A stretch of DNA of 20,429 bases. Source: Pyropia haitanensis (Eukaryota > Rhodophyta > Bangiophyceae > Bangiales > Bangiaceae). Where the stretch lies: NCBI GenBank assembly GCA_008729055.1, contig SDUX01000129.1:1-20429 (forward strand), read 5' to 3'. Every line of letters starts with the position of its first letter. Within the stretch, counting starts at the first letter, position 1. Of the stretch, positions 1-13,435 are shown piece by piece. Made by a program: the position numbers and the translations under genes. The notes below the pieces were generated by a model. That model saw nothing but the letters and a program-made list of their open reading frames with translations. It was not told the DNA's origin and ran no database searches.

Positions 1-3000
1 AGCAGCTAACCCTGACCGCACACTTCCCGGCACGAACACACACTAACCCTAACGGACAGCTTCCGCCCACAACACACAGGGCTAACAGCCTAACGACAGC
101 TGTCCCCAGCAGACACACACATAACCCTAAACGACACTTTCCCCCACAGACACAAGCACTATGACCCTAACGACACTTCCGCCCCACAACACACACTAGG
201 ACCCTAACGACACTTCCCCAGGCAACAACAGGCACGTAACGCCTATACGAAGCACTTCCGCCCACAAGCACACACTAACCTAAGCGGACACATTCCGCCC
301 ACAACACACCACTAACCCTAACGAACATCTTTCCGCGCACTGAACAGACAGCTAACGCCTAACAGACACTTCCCCACAACACACACTAACCCTAACGAGC
401 ACTTTCCCGCCGCACAGAAGCACAACGACAGGGCCTCTAACGACACTTCCGCGCCAAACACACACTAACGCTAGCACGGACAGCACTTCCCGCCACAACG
501 ACAAACACTAACGGCGCTGAACGACACCTTGCGCCCACCATCAACACACAACTACCCTAAACGACACTTCCCCCACGAGGACACAGGCAGCTAACGCCTA
601 AACGACACATTCGGCCCACAAGGCACAGGCCAGCTAGACCCTAACGCCAGGCTTCGCCCGCAGACGAACACAGCACTACGCCTAACGACCTGGTCCCGCC
701 ACACAACCACGAACGCCACGACATCTTCCACCCACAACATACACAGCTAACGCCTAACGAACAACTTGCGCCCGGCCACAACACACAGCTAACGCCTAAC
801 GACACTTCCCGCATAACGACAGACGAGCACTAAACCCCTAACGACACTGCCGCTAAACCACACGTAACCCGTAACGACATCTCCCGGCAGCAGACACACA
901 GGCTAACCCTAACGAGACACTGTCAGCGCCAGCAGAGAGCGCACTAACCCCTAGACGACGGAGCTGTCCGCCCACAGGACACACAATACCCCTGAAGCGA
1001 CACTTCCGCGCCAACAAGGCACGACACACCCTAACGGACATCGTTCCGGCCGACGGAACACAGCACTTAACACCTAGACGACACTCCCCCACAACAACAA
1101 CCAACCCAGAACATTCCCCCACAACACCACTAACCCTAGACGACACTTCCCCACAACACACACTAACCCTAACGACGACTTTCCGCCGCGCGAACACACC
1201 CTACCCTAACACATTCCCCGCAAACACACACTACACGACCTCCCAAACACAACACCTGTCACCCGCCACAACACACACTAACCCAACGACAACCTTCCCC
1301 ACAACACACGACAACCTAACGACACTTCCCCCACAACAACACCAACGCCGTCCAACCACAAGCCTAACGACACTTCCCCCACAACACACACTAACCTAAG
1401 CGAACACTTCCCCCACAACACACAACCTAAACCACTAATCGCCCACACCCACAACCTTCCCCCCACAACACGACACTAACGCGACCTCAAACACATCACT
1501 GACCCTCGCACTCCCCACAACACAACACTAACCTAACGAGCAACTTCCGCCGACAACACACTAAACCCAACGACACTTCCCCACAACACCATAACCCTAA
1601 CGAGCACTTCCCCCACAACACACACTAACCCTAAAGCGACACTTCCCCACAACACACACTACCCTACGACACTTCCCCCACACACACTAACCGCTAACGA
1701 CACTTCCCCACAACACACACTAACCTAACGACACTCGCCCCACACAACACACATAACCTAACACACTTTCCCCACAACACACACTAACCCTAACGACACT
1801 GTCCCGCCACAACACACACTAACCTAACGAGCACTTCCCCCAAACAACACACAACGCCACTCACACCCACTAACGCTACGCACTTCCCCAAACCACACCT
1901 GATCCACAACACACCTAACCTAACGACACTCCCCACAACACAGCACTAAACGGCATCCCAAACACCTACCCGACACGTCCAACCTAACCCTCCACTAACA
2001 CACACTGAACCCTAAGCGACAGTTCCCCCACAAACACACACTAACCCTAACGACCCCCACACCAACAGACACTTCCCCCACAACACACAGCTAACTAACC
2101 CTCCCAAGACACAACCTACCCACGCCACCAACAACACACTAACCTAACGACACTTCGCCCCACACACACACTAACGCCTAACGACACTCTCCCCAACAAC
2201 AACACTAACACTAACGACACTTCCCCCAAACACCACTAACCCTAACGGAACACTCCGCCCGCAACAACACACTAACACGCTCAACGACACTTCCCCCCAC
2301 ACAACTACAACACCCACAACATACCTAACGACACTTCGCCCCAGCAACACACACTAACCCTAACGACCACTTCGCCCCCACCGAACACAGCACTAACCTT
2401 ACGACAGGCTCCCCCACCACCACACACTACCCTAACGACACTTCCCCACAACACACACTAACCCTAACGACACTTCCCCACCAACACACACTAACCCTAA
2501 GACACTTCCCCACAACACACACTAACCCTAACGACACTTCCCCCACAACACACACTAAGCGCCTAACGGACATCTGTCCCCCACAACACACACTAACCCT
2601 AACGACACTTCCCCACAACACACACTAACCCTAACGACACTCTTCCCCACAACACACACTAGAACCAACAACACCCCCCCACAACACACACTAACACTAA
2701 AACGACACTTGCCTCCCACACACACACTACACCCTACGACACTGTCCCCCACAAAACACACACTAAACCCTAACGACACTTCCCCCACAACACACACGTC
2801 AACCCTAACGACACTTCCCCCAGCAACACACACTAACCCTAACGACACTTCCCCACAACACAGCACTAACCCTAACGACACTTTCGCCCCACAAACACAA
2901 CACTAACCCTAACGAACTTCCCCCACAACACATCACTAACCGACTAAAGACACTTACCCCCACAACACACACTAACCCTAACGACACTTCCCCACACCAC

Positions 3001-6000
3001 ACACACTAACCCCTAACGACACTTCCCCCACAACACACACTACCCTAACGACACTTCCCCCCACACACACAATAACCCTAAAAGACACTTCGCCCACAAC
3101 ACACACTAACCCTAAAACGACACTTCCCCACAACACAACTAACCCTAACGACACTTCCCCCACACACACACTAACGCTAACGAACCACTTCCCCCACAAC
3201 ACACACTAACCCTAACGACACTTCCCCCACAACACACACTAACCCTAACGACAACTTCCCACAACACACACACTAACCTACGTACCACTTCCCCGCACAC
3301 ACACACTAACCTAAACGACACTTCCCCCACAACCACACTAACCCTAACGACCTTCCCCACAACACACACTAACCCTAACGAACACTTCCCCCACAACACA
3401 CACTAACCCTAACGACACTTCCCCACAAGCACACCACTAACCCTAACGACACTTCCCCACAACACACACTAACCCTAACGACACTTCCCCCACAACACAC
3501 ACCTAACCCTAAGCGACACTTCCCCCACAAACACAAGTCACTAACCTAATACGACACTTCCCGCCACACCACACTAACCTAAACGACACTTCCCCACAAC
3601 ACACACTAACCCTAACGACACTTCCCCACCCACAACACACACTAACCCTAACGACACTTCCCCCACAACACACACTAACCCTAACGACACTTCCCCCACA
3701 ACACACACTAAACCCTAACGACACTTCCCCACACAGCACACACTAACCCTAACAGACAACTTCCCCGCACAACACACACTAACCCTCAACCGACACTTCC
3801 CCCACAACACACACTAACCCTAACGGACACTTCCCCACAACAACACACTCAACCCTAACGGACACTTCCCCACAACACACACTAACCCTAACGAACACTT
3901 CCCCCCACAACACAGACACTCAACCCTAACGACACTTCCCCACTAACACACACTAACCCTAACGACACTTCCCCACAAACACACACTAACCCTATACGAC
4001 ACTTGCCCCCAGCAACACACAACTAACCCTAACGACACTTCCCACAACACACACTACACCCTAAGACGACACTTCCCCCACAACACACACTCCCACGCTA
4101 AGCGACACTTCCCCCACAACACAACACTAACCCTAACGACACTTCCCCCAACAACACACCACTAAGCCCTAACGCACTTCCCCCACAACACAGCACTAAC
4201 CCTAACGACACTTCCCACAACACACACTAACCTAACGACACTTCCCCACAACACACCACTAACCCTAACGACACTTCCCCCACAACACACACATAACCCT
4301 AAACGACACTTCCCCCACAACACAACACTCAACCCTAACGAACACTTCCCCCACAACACACACTAACCCAACGACACTTCCCCCACAACACACACTAACC
4401 CTAACGACACTTCCCCACAACACACACAACCCTAACGACATCTCCCCCACAACACACACTAAACTCCTAACGACACTTGCCCGGCAGACACACACTAACC
4501 CTAACGACACTCCGCCTACAACACACACTGAAGCCCTAGAACGACATTCTTCCCCGCACAACACAACACTAACCCTAACGACACTTCCCCACAACACACA
4601 CTAACCCTAACGACACTTGCCCCCACAACACACACTAACCCTAACGACACTTCCCCCACAAACACATCACTAACCCTAACGACAGCTCCCGCCCACAACA
4701 CACACTAACCCTAACGACAACCTTCCCCCACAAACACACACTAACCGCCCTAACGACACTTCCCACAACACACAGCTAAACGAGCGACTAAACGACACTT
4801 CACCCCCACAACACACACTAACCCTAACGACACTTCCCCAACAACACACACTAACCCTAACGACAAGCTTCCCCAGACAACACACACTAAACCACTAACG
4901 ACACTTCCCCACAAACACACCTAACCCTAACGACACTCCCCCACAACACACACTAACCCTAACGACACTTCCCCCACAAACACAGCACTAACCCTAACGA
5001 CACTTCCCCCACAACACACACTACCCTAACGACACTTCCCCCACAACACACACACTAACCCTAACGACACTTCCCCCCACAACACACACTAACCCTAACG
5101 ACACTTCCCCCCACAACACACACTAACCCTAACGACACTTCCCCCACAACACACACCTAACCCTAACGAACACTTCCCCCACAACACACACTAACCCTAA
5201 CGACACTTCCCCCACAACAACACACCTAACCCTAACGACAACTTCCCCCACAACACACACAACCCTAACGACACTTCCCCAACAACACACACTAAACCCT
5301 AACTGACACTTCCCCCACAACACACACTAACCCTAACGACACTTCCCCCACAACACACACAAGCCCTAACGACACTTCCCCACAAAACACACTAACCCTA
5401 ACGACCACTTCCCCACACACACAGCACTACCTAACGACACTTCCCCACAACACACACTAACCTAACGACACTTCCCCCACAACACACACTAAACCCAACG
5501 ACACTATCCCCCACAACACACACTAACCCTAACGACACTTCCCCCACAAACAACCTAACCGCCTAACGACACTTTCCGCCGCACAACACACACTAACCCT
5601 AACACGACACTTCCCCCACAACAACACACTAAACCCTAAACGACACTTCCCCCACAACACAACACTAACCCCTAACGAACCACTGTCCCACCACAAACAC
5701 ACACCTAACCCTAACGACACTCCCCCACAAACACACACTAACCCTAACGACACTTCCCCCCACAACACACACTAACCGCTAAACGACCTTCCCCGCACAA
5801 CACACACTACCAACGCACACTTCCCCCACAACACACACTAACGTAACGACAGAACTTCCGCGCCACAACACTACACTACCCTAAACGAACCCCCAGCTTA
5901 ACCACGCTCCACAACGCACCCACACACTAACGCGCTAACGACACTATCCCCCACCAACACACACTACCGCCTAACGACACTTCCCGCACAACACACACTA

Positions 6001-7083
6001 ACGCCTAACGACACACTTCCCGCCACAAGCACACACTAAACCTAACGAACACTTCCCCCACAACACAGCACTAACCCTAACGAAGCTTCCCCCACAAACA
6101 CCACGTAACCCTAAAGCGACCTTCCCCAGCACAAACTACACGCAACGAACACACTTCCCCACAACACACACTAACCTAAACGACACTTCCCCCCACAACA
6201 ACACACTAACCCTACCGACAGCTTCCCCGACAACACAACACTAACCTAACGACACTTACCCCCACAAACAACGACTAACCCTAACGACACTTCCCGCCCA
6301 AACCACACACTAACCCAAACGACACTCCCCACAACACACACTAAACCCTAACGACAGCTTCCCAGCAAACACACACCTAACCTAAACGACACTTCCCCCA
6401 CAAACACACACTAACCCGATAAGCGACACTTCCCCCACGAACACACACTAACGCCTAACGACACTTCCCCACACAAAACAGCCTCAACACACACTAACCC
6501 TAACACGACTGTCCCCCACAACACACACTAAACCCTCAACGAACAGACTACTCGCCCACAACACAACACTAACCCAACGACACTGTCCCCCACAACACAC
6601 ACTAACGGCCTAACGACACTTCCCCCACAACTACAACACTAACCCTAACGACACTTCCCCCACAAACATCACTAAAAACCTAACGACACTTCCGCCCACA
6701 ACACACACTAACCCTAAACGACACTTCCCCGCACAACACACACTAACCCTACGAACCTTCCCCCACACACACAACCTAACCACTTCCCAACACCATAACG
6801 CCACGACACTTCCCCACACACACACTACCCTAACGACACTTCCTCTACAACAGCAGCACTAAAACCGCTTAAACGCACTTCCCCCACAACACACACTAAC
6901 CCTATACACACTTCCCCCACAACAACCACTAACCCTAACGACAAACTCCCCCACACCACACACTAGACCCTACGCACACTTCCCCACACAAGCACAACTA
7001 ACGCCTAACGACACTCCCCCACAACACAACAACACGCTAAGAACCAGCCACTAACGCCCTACACACTCCCCGCCAACACACAC

Positions 7084-9001
7084 TAACCCCTAACGACACT
7101 GTGCCCCCACACAACACACTAACCCTAACGACACTTCCCCCACAACACACACTAACCCTAAACGACACTTCCCCCACAACACACACTAACCCTAACGACA
7201 CTTCCCCCACAACACACACTAACCCTAACGACACTTCCCCCACAACACACCACTAACCCCTAACGACACTTCCCCCCACAACACACACTAACCCTAACGA
7301 CACTTCCCCACAACACACACTAACCCTAACGACACTTTCCCCCACAACACACACTAACCCTAACGACACTTCCCCCACAACACACACTAACCCTAAACGA
7401 ACTTCCCCCACAACACACACTACGCCTAACGACACACTAACCCTAACGACACTTCCCCCACAACACACACTAACCCTAACGACACTTCCCCCACAACACA
7501 CACTAACCCTAACGACACTTCCCCCACAACACACACTAACCCTAACGACACTTCCCCACAACACACACTAACCCTAACACACTTCCCCCACACACACACT
7601 AACCCTAACGACACTCCCCCCACACCTAACCCTAACGACACTTCCCCACAACACACACTAACCCTAACGACACTTCCCCCAAACACACACTAACCCTAAC
7701 GACACTTCCCCCACAACACACACTACCCTAACGACACTTCCCCCACAACACACACTAACCCTAACGACACTTCCCCCACAACACCACTCCCTAACGACAC
7801 TTCCCCACAACACCCTAACCCTAACGACACTTCCCCCACAACACACACTAACCCTAACGACACTTCCCCCACAACACACACTAACCCTAACGACACTTCC
7901 CCCACAACACACACTAACCCTAACGACACTTCCCCACAACACACACAACCCTAACGACACTTCCCCACAACACACACTTCCAACAAAACCTAACGACACT
8001 TCCCCCACAACACACACTAACCCTAACGACACTTCCCCCACAACACACACTAACCCTAACGACACTTCCCCCACAACACACACTAACCCTAACGACACTT
8101 CCCCCACAACACACACTAACCCTAACGACACTTCCCCCACAACACACACTAACCCTAACGACACTTCCCCCACAACACACACTAACCCTAACGACACTTC
8201 CCCCACAACACACACTAACCCTAACGACACTTCCCCACAACACACACTAACCCCTAACGACACTTCCCCCACAACACACACTAACCCTAACTACCCTAAC
8301 GACACTTCCCCCACAACACACACTAACCCTAACGACACTTCCCCCACAACACACACTAACCCTAACGACACTTCCCCCACAACACACACTAACCCTAAAC
8401 GACACTTCCCCACAACACACACTAACCCTAACGACACTTCCCCCACAACACACACTAACCCTAACGACACTTCCCCCACAACACACACTAACCCTAACGA
8501 CACTTCCCCCACAACACACACTAACCCTAACGACACTTCCCCACAACACACACTAACCCTAACGACACTTCCCCCACAACAACGACACTTCCCCACAACA
8601 CACACTAACCCTAACGACACTTCCCCCACAACACACACTAACCCTAACGACACTTCCCCCACAACACACACTAACCCTAACGACACTTCCCCCACAACAC
8701 ACACTAACCCTAACGACACTTCCCCCACAACACACACTAACCCTAACGACACTCCCCCACAACACACACTAACCCTAACGACACTTCCCCCACAACACAC
8801 ACTAACCCTAACGACACTTCCCCCACAACACACACTAACCCTAACGACACTTCCCCCACAACACACACTAACCCTAACGACACTTCCCCACAACACACAC
8901 TAACCCTAACGACACCCCCACAAACACACAACCCACACACTTCCCCCACACACACACTACCCTAACGACACTCCCCCACCCCCCCCCCCCCCCCCCCCCC
9001 T

Positions 9002-9059
<58 letters not shown>

Positions 9060-9663
9060 CACACACTAACCCTAACGACACTTCCCCCACAACACACACT
9101 AACCCTAACGACACTTCCCCACAACACACACTAACCCTAACGACACTTCCCCCACAACACACACTAACCCTAACGACACTTCCCCCACAACACACACTAA
9201 CCCTAACGACACTTCCCCCACAACACCCACACTAACCCTAACGACACCTTCCCCACAACACACACTAACCCTAACGACACTTCCCCCACAACACACACTA
9301 ACCCTAACGACACTTCCCCCACAACACACACTAACCCTAACGACACTTCCCCCACAACACACACTAACCCTAACGACACTTCCCCCACAACACACACCTA
9401 ACCTACGAACTTCCCCCAAACACACACTAACCCTAACGACACTTCCCCCACAACACACACTAACCCTAACGACACTTCCCCCACAACACACACTAACCCT
9501 AACGACACTTCCCCCACAACACACACTAACCTAACGACACTTCCCCACAACACACACTAACCCTAACGACACTTCCCACAACACACACTAACCCTAACGA
9601 CACTCCCCCACAACACACACTAACCCTAACGACACTTCCACAACACACACTAACCCTAACACA
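7084..9663. repeat. Homogeneous core of the 33-bp satellite
   Basis: In this part nearly every copy matches the consensus, differing mainly by one C in the C run. Small rearrangements are visible: a short insertion near 7976-7990, a partial unit near 8290, a truncated unit near 8581 and a poly-C block near 9.0 kb. This is the part of the array that sits next to unique sequence, where read support is probably best, so it gives the most reliable consensus of the unit. Confidence 0.85.
8979..9057. repeat. Poly-C block inside the satellite
   Basis: Twenty-two consecutive C (8979-9000), then TA, then 55 consecutive C (9003-9057) replace normal satellite units. It lies within the cleanest part of the array and is flanked by degraded units at 8914-8970. 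It may be an expansion of the C5 run already present in each unit, or a sequencing or assembly artefact. The complementary strand would be an extreme G run able to form G-quadruplexes. Confidence 0.9.
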
Positions 9664-9670
9664 CTTCCCA

Positions 9671-10209
9671 CGATCCACGCGACCCAACCACTCCCCTCCT
9701 CGCACCACACCACCCATCACTCCCGCCCACCCACCCTCCCTCCCGTCCACACTCGACACCGACGGCTGCAATTCTTCGTGTTGCCGTGTGTTCTAGAGGG
9801 GGGCTACTTTCTTCCAGAAGGAGCCGGGACACCTGTGTGGCAGTACGGCAATTTTTTGCATCAAATGAACGCGGCCAAAACAGTTCCAATTAAATTGGGA
9901 CATGAGTATGTAAGAGAACATTTGACCAAGTTTATTGTGTTTTCTGATGCAAATGTAAACAATTAAATGCAAGAATTGCTCTGGAAATATTCGATCTCGG
10001 GACTTCTCCAACCCCATCAACGAGTGATTTGTCAACTACGCTACGACGTTTCGCGCTGCGAAATACCAAATTCTTGTGGTAATGGCCCTGTGTACTGTTT
10101 CACAAAGACAATGTATCATTACAAATCAACGCCAACAATGGAGACCGTAGTTTGCAAACACATTTACCCCATTCCGACCTTCATCCCAATGCTCCGCGTC
10201 ACACCCATT
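9671..10209. other. Intergenic: C/T-rich junction then AT-richer stretch
   Basis: From 9671 to about 9770 the sequence is non-repetitive but strongly pyrimidine-rich and C-rich, and marks the transition out of the satellite. From about 9771 to 10209 it is clearly richer in A/T than anything else in the window. Short open frames on both strands (plus 9778-9966 and 9967-10245, minus 9793-10035) show no recognisable domain, and I do not call them genes. The stretch is probably the 3' flank of the methyltransferase-SET gene plus possible remnants of older unique DNA. Confidence 0.6.
9931..9936 (-). terminator. Candidate polyadenylation hexamer AATAAA
   Basis: TTTATT on the plus strand reads AATAAA on the minus strand. 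It lies about 275 bases past the stop codon of the methyltransferase-SET gene, in the AT-richer flank. In animals and many protists this hexamer directs 3' end processing. Whether this organism uses it is unknown, and a 6-mer in AT-rich DNA easily occurs by chance. Confidence 0.25.
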
Positions 10210-12747
10210 TCACTCGGGGATGGCCGTGAACGTATGCGGAGTTGACCGACTGGTCAATTGCCGCTCATTCCCACGATCTGCACCTTGACCCACAAACACG
10301 TACGCTCGCCCATAGTCGACGAGAAGTTCCTCCCCGACCTCAATATCGCGCTTCGCCACCACCCGCACAGCGTTTGGATCGATGAGGCTTTGCACACTCA
10401 GATCAAATTCTTCATCCAACAGCCTTGACGCGCGGACATTGTCCACTTCAAAAGACACATTCGGCCCGTCCAATGCAGCCGCGGTAGACACCTCGAGCGG
10501 ATGCGCCGTTGCCCCGGATCCACCGACGCCAGCGCCACCTGCGACAGCTTTGCCACGACTGGCATCGCCCACACGCGCGGCACCCTGTGACCGCGCAGAG
10601 TCACTCGCCGCCTCGTCGACCAAGCCGATGGACCTCGGGTCATTGACGAGACCCGCCACACACACGGGGGAAGCCACAATCCATACGCGGACGAGACCAT
10701 CCGATGTCCGCTCAAACCGAAACGCGTCTTGCCCGGTCTGCCGCAAAGAGCCCGCTGCTGCTGCCGCTGAGCCTTGACCGCCGACTCCACCGCCTCCGGT
10801 CGGCACCGGAGGAGATACGAGCACCTCGAGGGCACGCTCGGTAAAGTCTTGCGCTGTGGGCGCGTGGGAGCCAAGCACCTTGGACGCGTACCGAACTGTC
10901 TTGGTGCGCTTGGCAGCCAAGTCTTGGTACACAATCGCCCCAAAGTACGGTGCGACGACAGCCCCTTGCTCGATCCGCCGCGCCGCAAACACACCAACGC
11001 CAGCGGTGCCACCGGCGAGCGTGCTGCGGGCTACGTACAAGCCCAAACGGGCCGCCTCAAAGCCGCGCAAGGCAATGGCATCTTCTATGCCCCATGCGGC
11101 CTGCATCGGCGCCGGCCAGTCACCCAAACCGACGCCGTCCAGCCCCAACACCTGCGCCGCAACAACACGGCCCGACGCTGGCGCCGACGGGTGCGAGTGC
11201 CGTCCAGCGCGGCCCTCGTCTGCAACAGCAGCCCACCGCGAGGCCAACAAGCGCACGAGCCCCGATGGTAGTGCCGAATGGCAGGGCAACCCGGGTGGCC
11301 CCGCCCAGTCGCGCTCGTGGTCTACAACCGCAGGTGCAAAGTCAAAAAGCGGCCCGAGTCGCCCATCCGCACCGGCAGCAGACTCCACACAGCCCAGGGA
11401 TGGAGAACTTGCCGCCGCCGCCGCACCAACTACATTTGTGCTGGCCACGCCTGCAACAGAAGTTGACCCATCACCGCGGCTGCCAACTGCTGTAGACACA
11501 GCTTTGCCGACGACGGTCACCTCGGGGGATGCTGCTGGGCGGCGCCCTACACCGGCGACGCTCGTGCCACCACCGCCCTCACGACTGCCACCGCCGTCAC
11601 TGCTCCCATCCTGTCCGAGCACAGCCAATAAGTGGGCCGCTTCTGCCCACACAGTTGCCTCCTCCGAGTCTTTGGCCAACCCGCAAAAGTTACCAATGCG
11701 GAGCTGATCCACGACAGCCCGACGTAGTCGAGGAGCCGACGACTCGATGACAGCAGCGTCTGCATCACAGCATACCGCCAGACGGTACTGACCCATGGGA
11801 ATGCTGAGACTGGCCAGCGCCGTCACGCAGGTGCCCGAAAACGGATCAACGACAAGGTCTCGAGGTTGACTGAAACGTTGGATGAGCTCCTCAATCAGCG
11901 CCAACGACTTTTGCTCGGGCCGCATCCACTTGCGGGTGCGCTTGTCACCATCGTGGCCTTCTCGCCGAACCACTTCGTGATACAGGGGCGGCCGTACATT
12001 GTCAATGACGTTGAGATGAGCAGGAAAGCGCGACGGCACAGAGTTGAATGTCCGGTAGTTGACGCTTTCGTACGCGTCTTGCGCAGTCGCGCCCGTTCGA
12101 GTCGCGTGTAGAACATACTCGACCTTGCGTGACAGGTTGGTCGAGCTCCGCCGCTGAGGAGTAAAAGCGTGCGGGTCCTTGACGATGAGGAGGGGAGCCG
12201 AATCCACGTGGAACGACGCAACGCCCGACAGGGACGACCGCTTGCCCGCCGCCCCACGGCGCCGCTTGCCCGAACGCTGTGATTCCTCTTCGTCGTCCAA
12301 GCCGCCCGCTGGATGACGCCCGTCCATGTCCATACACGCGCGAAGAAGATTCACCCACACCGGGTGCTGCTCAGGTGAGCAAAACAGCAGCAAGTGCCCG
12401 CCCGGACGAAGCAGCGAACGAAAGAGGTCGACGCACATGCGCATGTCCACGTCAGACAGCGTGTCGTGGTCGGACCACTCCTTACCACTCAGTCGGCGGA
12501 TGTTGTACGGAGGGTCGGTCAGCACCAGTTGAACTCGCCCGACGAGCGGCTGCGCGATGCCCAGGGTGCCCCCGATTGCTGCGGCAGCTGCTCCTGCGCC
12601 TGCGGATGATGGCCTACGACTCAAACGAGGACGGACAGTGCCGCTGCTGCCACTGCCGTCGTTGCCCCTGTAGCGACCGGTGCGGCTCTGACTGCCGCTG
12701 TCAGTGTGGCCGCCACGGGCACCATCGCTCCCGCTGCTTGACAGACT

Positions 12748-12778
<31 letters not shown>

Positions 12779-13385
12779 GTGCTGCCGCTGCTGCTGCTCC
12801 TTTCACTGCCGGTCCGCTGACCCATCCCCGCATCGTTGTGCGCGTCGTGCACATAGAGCAACTGCTCAAAGCGACACACATAAGTGCGAACGACAGAGTC
12901 CAGAACCCGTCGCACGTGGCGGATAGCGACCGACTCGGTCATAGGCGCCGCCGCCCGAGCACGCGATGGGCGGTCGCCAGCATGCCGGGAGGATTGGCGG
13001 CCGGTGGCGGTCACGCTCGGAGAACTGCGTCTGGCGGCGGGATCAGAGCCGGCACGAAGACTGCCAACTTGTTGCGTAGTTGCCGCCGCCGCTCCCGACA
13101 GCGACGGCGCCAACGCAGGCGCCGACAGCAGCGCCGCTTTTCGGCCGCCGTCGACAGTGAAGGCAGTGAGCCCAAGCCTCACATTCCGGAGCACCCGGGG
13201 GACCGTCCCTGCTTCACCACTCCACGCCGGAGGCCGGTACCGACTAACCGTCAACGCACCCAAACGTTGCACAGGCCGCTTGCCGGTGCTAGACAGCTGC
13301 GATTCCGCCACCGCCAAGCCGGAACCTGCTGCCGCTCCAGCACGAGCGCCACTCGATTCCGCCACTGAGCCCTGTCCGCGTACCC

Positions 13386-13435
<50 letters not shown>

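Larger units (their letters stand above)
1..9670. repeat. Telomere-oriented 33-bp satellite array
   Basis: The whole stretch is a tandem array of a 32-33 bp unit. On the plus strand the unit reads TAACCCTAACG, then ACACTT, a run of four or five C, then a CA-rich tail. In clean parts the copies start exactly 33 bp apart, for example at 8051 and 8084. Units with four C are 32 bp. Roughly 290 copies would fit. From about 7.1 to 9.66 kb the copies are almost identical. Toward position 1 they carry more and more single-base insertions and deletions, as expected from unpolished long reads at a contig end. The C-rich strand runs 5' to 3' from the left edge, the polarity of a left chromosome end, and the opposite strand carries GTTAGGGTTAG. 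It could be subtelomeric satellite or an unusually long telomeric repeat. No true telomeric hexamer tract is seen at the edge. Long minus-strand reading frames here exist only because 33 is a multiple of 3. Confidence 0.95.

Noticed and set aside
853..9889. Many minus-strand reading frames of 60-205 residues with repeats such as VSLGLVCVVGE and CCGGSVVRVSV
   Set aside because: They are the satellite read in frame. A 33-bp unit is 11 codons, so any stop-free unit stays open for many copies. There are no unique starts or domains.
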